From: Streptomyces sp. TBY4
Lineage (GTDB): Bacteria > Actinomycetota > Actinomycetes > Streptomycetales > Streptomycetaceae
Direction: 5' to 3'
Length of the DNA stretch: 64,000 nt
Assembly: GCF_024213195.1 (NCBI RefSeq)
Contig: NZ_JANAVF010000006.1
Location: 434,001 to 498,000, forward strand
Below the pieces are notes generated by a model. The model searched no databases, was not told the DNA's origin, and saw only the letters and a program-made list of their open reading frames with translations. This document shows, in pieces, positions 33,877 through 42,746 of the stretch (positions are counted from its first letter, which is position 1; every line of letters begins with the position of its first letter). The position numbers were made by a program, and so were the translations under genes.

Positions 33877-34674
33877 CTACGCGGTCGCGACCGGCTCCCG
33901 CTCGGAAGAGGCGGTCCCGGCGGCGGCCGCCGCCTCGCGGTCGCGCTTCTCGCGCCGTACGAGCACGATCCAGCCCACCGGCACCGCGGAGGCGAACAGC
34001 CACCACTGCACGGCGTACGCCATGTGCGCCCCGATGGAGTCGTGGTCGGGGTCGGCGACCGGCTCGGGCTCGCCGCCGGCCGGGGCCGGGGCGGTGAGCT
34101 CCAGGTAGCCGCCGAGGACGGGCTTGCCCAGGTACTGGGCCTGCTGGGTGCTGTTGATCAGCATCACCTGGCGGTCGGGGAGGCCCTTGCGGTCCTTGAT
34201 GCCGCTGCCGCCGCTGGTCTCGTCGGCCTTCAGCCGCCCGGTGACCGTGACCTCGCCGGCGGGCGCGGCCGGCACCGGCGGGTAGGCGCGCGGGTCGTCG
34301 CCGCCCTGCACCCAGCCCCGGTTGACCAAGACCACCCGGCCGTCGGCCAGGACCAGCGGGGTGAGGACGTGAAAGCCGACCTTGTCGTCGTTGTCGGTGC
34401 GCATGCGCACCACGACCTCGTGCGCGGAGTCGTACGTACCGGTGGCGGTCACGGCACGCCAGTAGTCGGCGCGCGGGACCACGTGGCCGGGGGAGGTGAC
34501 CTCGGTCATGGGGACCGGCTTCGCCCGCAGGTTCGCGTCGATCAGCTCGTTCTGTGCAACCCGGTGCTCGTGGCGGTGGTACTGCCAGAACCCCAGCTTG
34601 ATCATCGCGGGGATCAGGGCGAGGCCGATGAGGGTGAGGCACACCCACTGCCGGGTCAGTACAAAGCGGTACAC
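33877..34674 (-). CDS. SURF1 family protein
   Basis: A 265-residue SURF1/Shy1 protein with the two end membrane helices (RQWVCLTLIGLALIPAMIKLGFWQ at the start; YAVQWWLFASAVPVGWIVLVRR near the end) and the external domain between them: VRMRTDNDDKVGFHVLTPL, VLVNRGWV. SURF1 helps heme insertion into cytochrome aa3 oxidase. The frame is open far upstream but the first helix begins right after GTG 34674. It is followed directly by the SDR gene. Confidence 0.93.
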   Translation of the reverse strand: MYRFVLTRQWVCLTLIGLALIPAMIKLGFWQYHRHEHRVAQNELIDANLRAKPVPMTEVTSPGHVVPRADYWRAVTATGTYDSAHEVVVRMRTDNDDKVGFHVLTPLVLADGRVVLVNRGWVQGGDDPRAYPPVPAAPAGEVTVTGRLKADETSGGSGIKDRKGLPDRQVMLINSTQQAQYLGKPVLGGYLELTAPAPAGGEPEPVADPDHDSIGAHMAYAVQWWLFASAVPVGWIVLVRREKRDREAAAAAGTASSEREPVATA

Positions 34675-34781
34675 GCCCACGACGTTACCCCCAGCGGCGA
34701 GGACCCCGGCGGCCGGGTGGCCGTCCGGGGTCGTGGGAGGGAGGAAGAGGTGGTCGGAAGGGGGGGAGAGCGGGACGGACG

Positions 34782-35015
34782 TCACACGCGGTCGGTGATG
34801 CCCACCTTCCCCTCCGCACGGGCGCAGTGCCCGCCGCAGAACCACTGTCCGTCGGCCTCGACGCCCTGCCCGATGATCTGGACCCGGCAGTGCTCGCAGA
34901 TCGGCGCCATGCGGTGAATGGCGCAGGAGAAGCAGTCGAAGACGTGCACAGCACCCTGTGCGTGGACTTCGAAGGACATGCCGTAATCGTTCCCGCAGAC
35001 TTCGCAACGTGCCAT
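34782..35015 (-). CDS. Small zinc-ribbon protein
   Basis: A 77-residue protein with cysteine pairs CEVCGNDYG, CFSCAIHRM, CEHCRVQ and a FCGGHCARAEG end. The four pairs and nearby histidines suggest two zinc sites. Function is unknown; such proteins are well conserved in streptomycetes. ATG 35015 begins MARCEVCG; an upstream extension is open but unlikely. Confidence 0.82.
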   Translation of the reverse strand: MARCEVCGNDYGMSFEVHAQGAVHVFDCFSCAIHRMAPICEHCRVQIIGQGVEADGQWFCGGHCARAEGKVGITDRV

Positions 35016-35141
35016 GCGCGGCATGCTGCGCAGGGCGGACCGCCGGAACAAGATCCACCGGGGTGAGTCGCGGAGCGTGCACCCGGCCGGCCCAATGGCC
35101 GGCCCCAGGACATCCGCCGGACGTCCCCGGAGATCCCCCGG

Positions 35142-36128
35142 TCAGTCCCCCGCCGGAGCCACGTCGCGCAGCAGCTGGGTGAAGGCCGCCTCGTCGACGA
35201 CGGGGGTCCCGAAGGACTTCGCCTTCACCGTCTTGGAGGTCGAGGAGTCCGGGTCGTTCGTCACGAGCAGGCTCGTGAGCCGGGACAGGCTCGTCGCGAC
35301 GTGCAGGCCCGCCTCCACCGCGCGGTCCTCCAGCAGCTCCCGGTCCACCGAGGTGTCCCCGGAGAACGCGATCCGCATGCCCTGCTTGAGCGGGGTGCCG
35401 TCCGCCCACCGCCCCGGGTTCGGGTACGGGCACGGCGGGCGCTTGCGCGAGGGACGCCAGCCGGCCGCCCCCGAGCCGCCGGACCCGTAGGAGGCCTGGT
35501 ACCCGACGCGCGGGGCGGCGGGGGTGTCCGACCACTCCGTCAGCGGCCGGCATTCCAGCAGGGGCAGCCGTACGTTGTCCCGCGCGGCCGCGTGCAGGGA
35601 CGGGCGGAACGCCTCCGCGAGGACCCGGGCGTCGTCGAGCGCGTGGTGGGCGCGCTGCTGGACCACGCCGAAGTGCGCGGCGAGCGACTCCAGCTTGTGG
35701 TTGGGCAGCGGGAGGTTCAGTTCCTTCGACAGGGCGATGGTGCACAGCCGCTGCCGCACCGGGGCGGTGACCTCGGCCCGCGCGTACTCGCGGGCGATCA
35801 TCTGCCAGTCGAAGATCGCGTTGTGCGCGACCAGCACGCGGTCGGCGAGCCGGTCCGCGAACTCCCCGGCGATGTCCTTGAAGAGCGGTGCGTCCTGGAG
35901 CATGTCGCTGGTCAGACCGTGGATCCAGACGGGCCCGGGGTCCCGGAGCGGGTTGACCAGCGTGTACCAGTGGTCCTCGACGTTGCCCTGAGCGTCGAGC
36001 CGGTAGACGGCGGCGGAGATTATCCGGTCGTCGCGAGCGAGCCCGGTGGTCTCCACGTCGACGACCGCGTACCCCTGTGGGTACGCGGTCGGCCACATCG
36101 TCTCTGCGGTCGTACGGTCGGCGAGCAT
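35142..36128 (-). CDS. DEDDh 3'-5' exonuclease with BRCT domain
   Basis: A 328-residue protein. Residues 15-175 form a DnaQ/epsilon-like exonuclease: ExoI VVDVETTGL, ExoII VLVAHNAIFDWQM, ExoIII HHALDDARVLAEAF. A linker (about 190-240) is glycine/proline rich, then a C-terminal BRCT domain (MRIAFSGDTSVDRELLEDRAVEAG, SLLVTNDPDSSTSK). This is the arrangement of actinobacterial DNA polymerase III epsilon-like exonucleases used in repair or proofreading. Start 36128 versus GTG 36134 is uncertain. Confidence 0.93.
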   Translation of the reverse strand: MLADRTTAETMWPTAYPQGYAVVDVETTGLARDDRIISAAVYRLDAQGNVEDHWYTLVNPLRDPGPVWIHGLTSDMLQDAPLFKDIAGEFADRLADRVLVAHNAIFDWQMIAREYARAEVTAPVRQRLCTIALSKELNLPLPNHKLESLAAHFGVVQQRAHHALDDARVLAEAFRPSLHAAARDNVRLPLLECRPLTEWSDTPAAPRVGYQASYGSGGSGAAGWRPSRKRPPCPYPNPGRWADGTPLKQGMRIAFSGDTSVDRELLEDRAVEAGLHVATSLSRLTSLLVTNDPDSSTSKTVKAKSFGTPVVDEAAFTQLLRDVAPAGD

Positions 36129-36177
36129 GGTCACAGAGGATATCGGCCCGCGCCGACACCCGAAGCCCTACGGCCTT

Positions 36178-38865
36178 TCAGCCCGGCCCCGCCCGGCCCC
36201 CGCTCAGCTCCGCCACGAGCTCCCCGGCCGTCACCGGGGCGAAGGGCCCGGGCACTTCGGCGGGTCTGGAGCAGAGCCGCAAGGCCGTGCCCGAACCGCC
36301 CTGGGGGACCGCGCCCGCGCAGGCCAGAGCGAGGAACGCGCGCTTCCCGGCGGCCAGTTCGGCGCCCTCCGCGTCGGCGTCCGCGAGGGGGCGGCGCTCC
36401 CGGGGCGGCTCCAGGGCGCGGATCCGGGCGGCGAAGGTGGCCGGTCCCTCGTCGTCCGCGGCCCGGTAGAGCCACACCTCGGCAGCCTCCGAACCCTCGG
36501 CGGCCCGCCGCAGGACCGCCACCTCCCGGGTGCGGGCCGCCGCCCGCCACACCGCGAGGTCCCACAGGGTGGCGCGGGTGCCGGAGGTGAAGTGGGCCCA
36601 CGCGTCCGAGGCCGCGGCCGCGATCCGGTCGGCGCGCGGGGTGGTGCTCTCGAAGTCCCCGGACGGCGACAGGCGCAGGTCCGTCCACAGCGCCCGCCGT
36701 CGGGCCAGGTCCACGACCATCGGGATCCGGGCCCGCGTCGCGGGGCCGCTCAGGTCGAAGCGCAGGCCGGCCGTGCGCGGATCGTCCGGGGAAGGGGAGG
36801 AGGCGTCGGGGCCCTGCGCGAGGGCCGGCCGGGCGGTGAACCCGGTGAAGGCCCGGGCCAGCTCCTCGAAGGGCACCCCGCTGTAGCCGGACACCAGGGG
36901 CACCGCGTACGCGTCCCCGCGCGCGGCGAGCCCCGCCAGGTCCAGGTCCACGTACTCGGTCTCGCCCTCCCGCGCCGGTACCGGTGCAGGAGTCCAGCCG
37001 TGGCCGCCCGCGTGCACGGCGCCGGCTCCGGACCTCCCGTGCAGCGGGCGGTCGCGGTCGCACAGGCCGGTGAACTTCCAGTCGGCGTCGAAGAAGGCCA
37101 CCGCCAGATCCAGGTGCGCCACCTGGTCCCGGGCCTCGGTCCAGTGCAGGAACAGCCGCAGCGCCCCGCCCGTCGGGAGCGCCAGGAGGCTGCCCCGGGG
37201 CACCTCGGCCGGCGACCCGGTGCGGGCCCGCTCCCCGGTGGGCACGGGCAGGTCCGCGAGCCCGGAGTCCAGGACGGCCAGCTCGTACGGGTCCCCCTCG
37301 GTGCGGGCGAACCGGCGCAGCACCTCCGCCTCCAGCAGGGCCGCGGCCGCCGTGACGAGCGGGCCCGGAAGCGGTGGGCGGTCCTCCGCCACGGTCCGGA
37401 GGTGGCCGGCCGGTCCCTTCGGGAAGAACACCCGCCGCACGCCGGTGCGGTCCCGGGTGCGCCCGTTCAGGGCCCCGAGCGCGGCGAGCAGCGGGCCCGC
37501 GCCGACGGAGGGGAGCCCGCGGGCCAGCTCCCGGGCCAGTTCGGGGGCCAGGTGGTCGCCGGTGTGCAGGCGCAGCAGGTGGTCGAGCCGCAGGACGAGT
37601 TCCTCCGGGCGCTCCCCGGCCACCGCGGCGGCGACCCCGGGGTCGCCGCCGGCCAGGGCCCGCTCCAGCCGCGCGGTCCGGCTCGCGGGCCGGAGCCGGT
37701 TCCCCTCGACGCGCACGGCGTCCGGATGCGCGGCGGCGCTCTCCCGCAGGGCCGTGCCCAGGGCGCCGGTCGGGGCGGTGCCCCGCAGCACGGCGAAGGC
37801 CAGGGCGGCCCGCGGGTGGCGGGTGTACCGCTCGAAGGGGTGCAGGGTCTCGGCGGCCCGCTTCCAAGCGGTCGGGTACCGCAGCAGCTCCTCGACGAGC
37901 CCGGGAACGGGCAGCGCGTCGAGTACGCCGAGCAGCGCGCGGCGCAGCGGCCGGGAGGGGGAGCGGAACCCGGACGGAGGCGGCGCGAGCAGCTCCGGAT
38001 CCCCTCCGGACAGCGCGGCGAGCAGCCGCAGCACGTCGGTGGCGCAGGTCAACCGCCCGGCGAGCAGCGGCAGTACGGCGTCCCGCGGAGCGGGTCCGGT
38101 CAGCAGGCGGGCCAGGACCAGCGCGAGGGTCTGCGGTACGGGGATCCGCGCGGGCAGCCAGTCGGGCCGGGCGGGGGCCAGCCGGAGCAGCAGGGCCAGG
38201 TCGGTGCGGTCCTCGGGGGACAGCGGCACGGGCCGGGCGAGCAGCGGGGTCAGCACCCGGGCGGCGTCGGCCGCGGGGTCGGTGCCGAGCCGCAGCAGCC
38301 GGAGCGGGCCGGGCGGGATGCCGGTCCCCTCACCACCAGGGACCTCCGCGGAATCGGGGAGGAAGGGCCGGTCCGGGTCGACGGGGCGCCGGCAGACGGG
38401 GCAGCCGCTGTGGTCGGCTCCCTCCCAGCAGGAGCCGCAGACGAGATGGGCGCACGGGGCGAGGGGACGCACCGGACGGGTCGCGGCGCAGAGGGCGCAG
38501 GGCCGGGAGGGGTCCAGGCGCAGCAGGGAGCGGACCCGGCCGGTGTACCAGCCCTCGGTGTCGTGCGGGATGGAGAAGGGGAAGCGGCGGAAGGCGGGCC
38601 GCGGCCCCCGGCCGGTGTCCACGAGCCCGTCGGCCAGCGCCAGCAGGCGCGAGCGCTCCTCGGCGAGGTCGGTCGGCGCGAGGACGGCCAGGGCGGCGTA
38701 CAGCTCCCGGCTCATGGTGTGGCCGCGTTCCAGGAGTTCGCCCTCCAGCGGGCGGACCCCCTCGGTGCCGGGCGAAGCCGCGGCCGACGGCCGGTCCACG
38801 TAGACGGTGTGGAGCCGGCGCAGCATGAGCTCTTCGGTGGATCGGGTGACGGGCACGGTCGGCAC
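36178..38865 (-). CDS. RING-finger protein with TerD-like C-terminal region
   Basis: About 895 residues. Near residues 120-160 it has a full RING pattern C-x2-C-x11-C-x-H-x2-C-x2-C-x8-C-x2-C (CALC, CAH, CGSC, CPVC). The middle is arginine/leucine-rich and helical. Residues about 600-720 (LDLAVAFFDADWKFTGLCDR, EYVDLDLAGLAARGDAYAVPLV, FEELARAFTGF) look like a TerD-type fold. NCBI names a family MXAN_6230/SCO0854 RING domain-containing protein that it fits. Substrate and ubiquitin-like role are unknown. GTG 38865 is the most likely start; GGAGGG lies 12 bases upstream. Confidence 0.85.
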   Translation of the reverse strand: MPTVPVTRSTEELMLRRLHTVYVDRPSAAASPGTEGVRPLEGELLERGHTMSRELYAALAVLAPTDLAEERSRLLALADGLVDTGRGPRPAFRRFPFSIPHDTEGWYTGRVRSLLRLDPSRPCALCAATRPVRPLAPCAHLVCGSCWEGADHSGCPVCRRPVDPDRPFLPDSAEVPGGEGTGIPPGPLRLLRLGTDPAADAARVLTPLLARPVPLSPEDRTDLALLLRLAPARPDWLPARIPVPQTLALVLARLLTGPAPRDAVLPLLAGRLTCATDVLRLLAALSGGDPELLAPPPSGFRSPSRPLRRALLGVLDALPVPGLVEELLRYPTAWKRAAETLHPFERYTRHPRAALAFAVLRGTAPTGALGTALRESAAAHPDAVRVEGNRLRPASRTARLERALAGGDPGVAAAVAGERPEELVLRLDHLLRLHTGDHLAPELARELARGLPSVGAGPLLAALGALNGRTRDRTGVRRVFFPKGPAGHLRTVAEDRPPLPGPLVTAAAALLEAEVLRRFARTEGDPYELAVLDSGLADLPVPTGERARTGSPAEVPRGSLLALPTGGALRLFLHWTEARDQVAHLDLAVAFFDADWKFTGLCDRDRPLHGRSGAGAVHAGGHGWTPAPVPAREGETEYVDLDLAGLAARGDAYAVPLVSGYSGVPFEELARAFTGFTARPALAQGPDASSPSPDDPRTAGLRFDLSGPATRARIPMVVDLARRRALWTDLRLSPSGDFESTTPRADRIAAAASDAWAHFTSGTRATLWDLAVWRAAARTREVAVLRRAAEGSEAAEVWLYRAADDEGPATFAARIRALEPPRERRPLADADAEGAELAAGKRAFLALACAGAVPQGGSGTALRLCSRPAEVPGPFAPVTAGELVAELSGGRAGPG

Positions 38866-39009
38866 GGTTGTCAGTTTCCCTCCGCGAACGGAAAACGGGG
38901 GCGGAGAGAGGGCGCGCGGACTTTCCGTGAAAGGGAGAGGATGCACGCCGGGGAGCCGCCCCCGTGGAGCAGATCCCATCACGGCGGGCCGCGCGGCGGC
39001 AAGCCCGTT

Positions 39010-39636
39010 CTAGCGGGCCGGCGGCGCCAGCAGGGCTCGTACCAGGGCTCGCAGGGTCAGCTGGAAGAGCCGTTCGGGATCCACCGGCCGGGCCAGAGCG
39101 CGGGCCAGCGGCGGGTCGTGCGGGGCGTCGGCCGGGTCCCAGAGCTCGCTCTCGGCGGGGGACTGGGCGGGGGAGCGTTCGCGATTGCGCTCGACCAGGA
39201 CGAAGCCGATGATCTGGAACTGGATCGCACGCACCGCGTCCGCGGCCCGGGTCCCGCGCAGGCCCGCCGCGTGCACCTCGTGTACCAGGGCCTGCTGGGC
39301 GGGCAGGAACATGCGGTCGGTGAGGCCCCGCTCGTGGACCATCGCGATCAGGTGCGGGCGCTCGCGCAGCTCGCGGCGCAGGATCCGGGCGACCGAGACG
39401 ATCCGGTCGCCGGGGGTGCGGCCGGCCGGCCGGATGGCGCCCACCTCCTCCACGGTCCGCTCCACGAGGGCGTCGAGCAGGGATTCACGGTTGCCGACGT
39501 GCCAGTAGATGGAGGTCACCGCGGTGCCCAGCTCGGCGGCGAGCTTGCGCATGGTGAGGGCGGCCGGGCCGTGCTGTTTGACGAGGGAGGCGGCGGCGTC
39601 CAGCACCTCGTCGCGCGTCAGCGTGGTTCTGGCCAT
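39010..39636 (-). CDS. TetR family transcriptional regulator
   Basis: A 208-residue regulator. The N-terminal helix-turn-helix is RDEVLDAAASLVKQHGPAALTMRKLAAELGTAVTSIYWHVGNRESLLDAL, standard for TetR; the rest is a helical ligand domain. It is divergent from the decarboxylase-led operon, with a matching palindrome between them (39654-39672), so it is likely to repress that operon and itself and be released by a pathway compound. ATG 39636 is chosen over the upstream GTG. Confidence 0.95.
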   Translation of the reverse strand: MARTTLTRDEVLDAAASLVKQHGPAALTMRKLAAELGTAVTSIYWHVGNRESLLDALVERTVEEVGAIRPAGRTPGDRIVSVARILRRELRERPHLIAMVHERGLTDRMFLPAQQALVHEVHAAGLRGTRAADAVRAIQFQIIGFVLVERNRERSPAQSPAESELWDPADAPHDPPLARALARPVDPERLFQLTLRALVRALLAPPAR

Positions 39637-39653
39637 CGTGATCGTCCCCACTT

Positions 39654-39672
39654 ATCTGTCGATCCGTCAGAT
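39654..39672. promoter_or_regulatory. Likely TetR operator
   Basis: A 19-bp inverted repeat, ATCTG-n-CG-n3-CG-n-CAGAT, 18 bases before the TetR gene and 92 bases before the decarboxylase-like gene. Confidence 0.65.
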
Positions 39673-39763
39673 CAGGTGCGTGCAAGGGTCTTTACCCTTC
39701 ATCGGTCCCGGTGTAACTGTGTTACAGAACCGACTGCGTCCCAGACGAAGGATGGTGCGAGAG

Positions 39764-40561
39764 ATGGCACGCGTACGGTACGGAGCGCGCACCGAGGCCG
39801 AGATCGCCGCTTCGCGCGAGAAGAGTTCCAAACTCCCCGACATCTGGTCCACCGGTGTGGTGGCCGTCTGGGAGACCGACCCGGACGTGGTGGCGGCGGT
39901 CCTCCCGCCGCCGCTGAAGCCCACGGAGCGGCCCCTGGTGCGGGCCAACATCAGCAAGGTGGACCTGCCCGGCTACCCGCTGGGCGCCGGCTCGGTGGCG
40001 GTCGCCGCCCAGCACGACGGGGTCGAGGGCTGGTACCCGCTGGTCATGCCGATGAGCATGGAGCGCGCCCTGATCGGCGGCCGCGAGGTCTTCGGCGAGC
40101 CGAAGAAGCTCGGCGAGATCACCGTCGAGCGCGAGGGCCTGGTCGTCCGGGCCTCGCTCGCCCGGCACGGGATCGCCTTCGTCGAGGTGCGCGGGGCGGT
40201 CGACCGCGAGCTGCCGCTGCCCGAGCCCACCGTGAAGACCGACTTCTACTTCAAGTTCCTCCCCGCGGTGGACGGTTCGGGCTTCGACGCCGATCCGGTG
40301 CTGGTGCACTGCACCCGCAACGAGAAGGTCCGCAAGCTGGAGCACATCACCGGGGACGTGGTGCTGCGGGAGTCGATGTTCGATCCCGTAGCCGATCTCC
40401 CCGTACGCCGGCTCGTCGAGCTCACCATCGGCGAGAAGACCACCGACCAGCGGGGCAAGGTCGTCGAGCGGGTCAGCGCGCAGGCCCTGCTCCCGTACAT
40501 CCACCAGCGCTACGACGACCCGATGCAGATCCTCGACGGACCGCCCGAGGGGAGTGTGTGA
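39764..40561 (+). CDS. Acetoacetate decarboxylase family protein
   Basis: A 265-residue protein of the acetoacetate decarboxylase fold. The Schiff-base lysine motif is in GGREVFGEPKKLGEI, and YPLVMPMSMERALIG matches the preceding family segment. Homologues in non-solvent bacteria often decarboxylate or hydrate other keto acids, so acetoacetate is not assured. First gene of an operon with an SDR and two amidohydrolases; one base separates its stop from the SDR ATG. ATG 39752 is an alternative start. Confidence 0.88.
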   Translation: MARVRYGARTEAEIAASREKSSKLPDIWSTGVVAVWETDPDVVAAVLPPPLKPTERPLVRANISKVDLPGYPLGAGSVAVAAQHDGVEGWYPLVMPMSMERALIGGREVFGEPKKLGEITVEREGLVVRASLARHGIAFVEVRGAVDRELPLPEPTVKTDFYFKFLPAVDGSGFDADPVLVHCTRNEKVRKLEHITGDVVLRESMFDPVADLPVRRLVELTIGEKTTDQRGKVVERVSAQALLPYIHQRYDDPMQILDGPPEGSV

Positions 40562-40562
40562 C

Positions 40563-41447
40563 ATGCAGCTCGAACCAGGACAGGTGGCCGTCGTCACCGG
40601 AGCCGCCAGCGGCATCGGCCTCGCCATGGCCCGCCGCTTCGCCGCCGAGGGGCTGAAGGTGGTCCTCGCCGACGTGGAGGAGGGCGCCCTGCGCAAGGCG
40701 GCGGACGAACTCGCCGCCGACGGGGCCGAGGTGCTCGCCAAACTCGTCGACGTCAGCGACCGCGACTCCGTGATCTCCCTCGCGGACGCCGCGTACGAGA
40801 CCTTCGGCGCCGTGCACGTCCTCTGCAACAACGCGGGCGTCGGCTCCGGGGCCGAGGGCCGCATGTGGGAGCACGAGCCCAACGACTGGAAATGGGCCTT
40901 CTCCGTCAACGTCTGGGGCGTCTTCCACGGCATCCAGGCCTTCGTCCCCCGCATGATCGCGGCCGGCGCCCCCGGCCACATCGTCAACACCTCCTCCGGC
41001 GACGGCGGGATCGCCCCGCTGCCCACCGCCTCCGTCTACGCGGTCACCAAGGCGGCCGTGGTCACCTTGACCGAGTCGCTCTACGCCCACCTCAAGGCGG
41101 AGGGCGCGGCCATCGGCGCCTCCGTGCTCTTCCCCGGACCGCACATGCTGCGCACCGGCCTGTGGGAGTCGCACCGCAACCGGCCCGACCGGTACGCCAA
41201 GGAGCGCCCGCGCAAGTCCCCGTACCGCAGCCTCGACCAGTACGAGGCCGCCATGAAGCAGGCCGGCCACGAGGTGAACTTCACCCCGGTCGAGGACGTC
41301 GCCGACCACGTCGTGGACGGCATTCGCGCCGACCGCTTCTGGATGCTGCCCGACAGCGAGCACAGCGACCGGCAGATCCGCGCCCGGTCGCAGTCCATGC
41401 TCGACCGCGCCAACCCCGCCTACCTGGAAAGTTTCATCCTCGACTGA
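40563..41447 (+). CDS. SDR family oxidoreductase
   Basis: A 294-residue classical SDR: TGAASGIG cofactor loop (residues 13-20), DVSDRDS, NNAGVG, catalytic serine in VNTSSGDGG and YAVTKAAV with Tyr and Lys. The C-terminus is longer than usual (about 50 residues) and may shape the substrate pocket. It sits one base after the decarboxylase gene and 12 bases before the first amidohydrolase gene, so an oxidation or reduction step in the same pathway is expected. Confidence 0.92.
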   Translation: MQLEPGQVAVVTGAASGIGLAMARRFAAEGLKVVLADVEEGALRKAADELAADGAEVLAKLVDVSDRDSVISLADAAYETFGAVHVLCNNAGVGSGAEGRMWEHEPNDWKWAFSVNVWGVFHGIQAFVPRMIAAGAPGHIVNTSSGDGGIAPLPTASVYAVTKAAVVTLTESLYAHLKAEGAAIGASVLFPGPHMLRTGLWESHRNRPDRYAKERPRKSPYRSLDQYEAAMKQAGHEVNFTPVEDVADHVVDGIRADRFWMLPDSEHSDRQIRARSQSMLDRANPAYLESFILD

Positions 41448-41459
41448 GGAGCCTCAATC

Positions 41460-42746
41460 GTGAGTGCGTACGAAGACCCGTACCTGATCATTTCCTCCGA
41501 CTGCCACGCGGGGCTGCCCACCGAGCAGTACCGCCCCTACCTGGACAGCGCCTTCCACCCGCAGTTCGACGAGTTCCTCGGCGAGCGCGACGCCCGCCGC
41601 GCCGAGGCCACCAAGCTGGGCGTGCGCAACGAGGCCTTCGCCGAGAAGTGGTTCCACGACCACGAGGAGGGCCTCAAGGGCGGCTGGGACGTCACGCAGC
41701 GGCTCAAGGAGCTCGACGGCGACGGCGTGGCCGCCGAAGTCGTCTTCCCCGACGCCGACGCCGTGGACAGCCAGACCGCCGCCCCCTTCGGGGTGGGCCT
41801 CGGCCTCTCCGGCGACCAGGACCCCGAGCTCGGCATGGCGGGTGCCCAGGCGCACAACCGCTGGCTCGCCGAGTTCGTCTCCGAGAACCCCGAGCGGCAC
41901 TGCGGGGTGGCCCTGCTGCCCATCACCGGCGATCCCGACAAGGTCGTCGCCGAGATATACCGGGCCAAGGCGTCCGGGCTCGGCGCCCTGATGATCCCGG
42001 CCATGTGGGTGGACAAGGCCCCCTACCACGACCGCCGTTACGACCCGGTGTGGGCCGCGGCGGCCGAGACCCAGATGCCGATCGTCACCCACTCGGGATC
42101 CTCGCCGCGCCACGAGTACGGGGACCACCTGGGCATCTTCGTCTCCGAGGTCACCTGGTGGCCGGCCCGCCCGCTGTGGTTCCTGCTCTGGTCCGGGGTC
42201 TTCGAGCGGCACCCGGGGCTGAAGTTCGGCGTCGCCGAGTCGGGCTGCTGGTGGCTGCCGAACCAGCTCTGGTTCATGGACCGGCTCTACCTCGGCGCGC
42301 ACGGCGGCAAGAAGCTCTCGCCGTTCGAGGAGCTGAAGCGGCCGCCGAGCGAGTACCTGGACCGGCAGGTGTTCGTCTGCGCCACCAACACCAAGCGGCG
42401 CGAGCTGGCCCAGCGCTACGAGATCGGAGTGGACAACATCCTGTGGGGCTCGGACTTCCCGCACCCCGAGGGCACCTGGCCGAACACCCGGAACTGGCTG
42501 AAGAACACCTTCCACGACATCCCCGTCGAGGAGACCCGCCGGATGCTGGGCCTGGCCGCGGCCGAGGTCTTCGGCTTCGACACCGAGAAGCTGGCGCCCA
42601 TCGCCCGCCGCATCGGCCCCACCCCCGCCGAGCTCGGGCAGAGCGAGGACCAGGCGGCCGTCGCGGCCTCCTGGGCGCGCTCGCGCGAGGTAGGCCGGCA
42701 CTGGCTCACCGACAACGACTTCCCGGTCCTGGGGGTGAACCCGTGA
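41460..42746 (+). CDS. Amidohydrolase family 2 protein
   Basis: A 428-residue TIM-barrel protein of the amidohydrolase-2 (ACMSD/gamma-resorcylate decarboxylase) group. Landmarks are ISSDCHAG at the N-terminus, AQAHNRWL, VTHSGSS, a histidine-rich barrel core and ILWGSDFPHPEGTWP near the end with the final Asp. The first metal motif is DCHAG rather than DxHxH, so one metal ligand may differ. GAGGAG lies eight bases before GTG 41460. Members hydrolyse or decarboxylate ring-derived acids; the substrate here is unknown. Confidence 0.9.
   Translation: MSAYEDPYLIISSDCHAGLPTEQYRPYLDSAFHPQFDEFLGERDARRAEATKLGVRNEAFAEKWFHDHEEGLKGGWDVTQRLKELDGDGVAAEVVFPDADAVDSQTAAPFGVGLGLSGDQDPELGMAGAQAHNRWLAEFVSENPERHCGVALLPITGDPDKVVAEIYRAKASGLGALMIPAMWVDKAPYHDRRYDPVWAAAAETQMPIVTHSGSSPRHEYGDHLGIFVSEVTWWPARPLWFLLWSGVFERHPGLKFGVAESGCWWLPNQLWFMDRLYLGAHGGKKLSPFEELKRPPSEYLDRQVFVCATNTKRRELAQRYEIGVDNILWGSDFPHPEGTWPNTRNWLKNTFHDIPVEETRRMLGLAAAEVFGFDTEKLAPIARRIGPTPAELGQSEDQAAVAASWARSREVGRHWLTDNDFPVLGVNP

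Noticed and set aside
34675..36159. Large N-terminal extension of the SURF1 frame
   Set aside because: It crosses the zinc-ribbon and exonuclease genes out of frame; SURF1's first helix begins at 34674.
36046..40656. 1536-codon plus-strand open frame
   Set aside because: It runs antisense to the exonuclease, RING and TetR genes and then out of frame through the decarboxylase-like gene. No recognisable protein.
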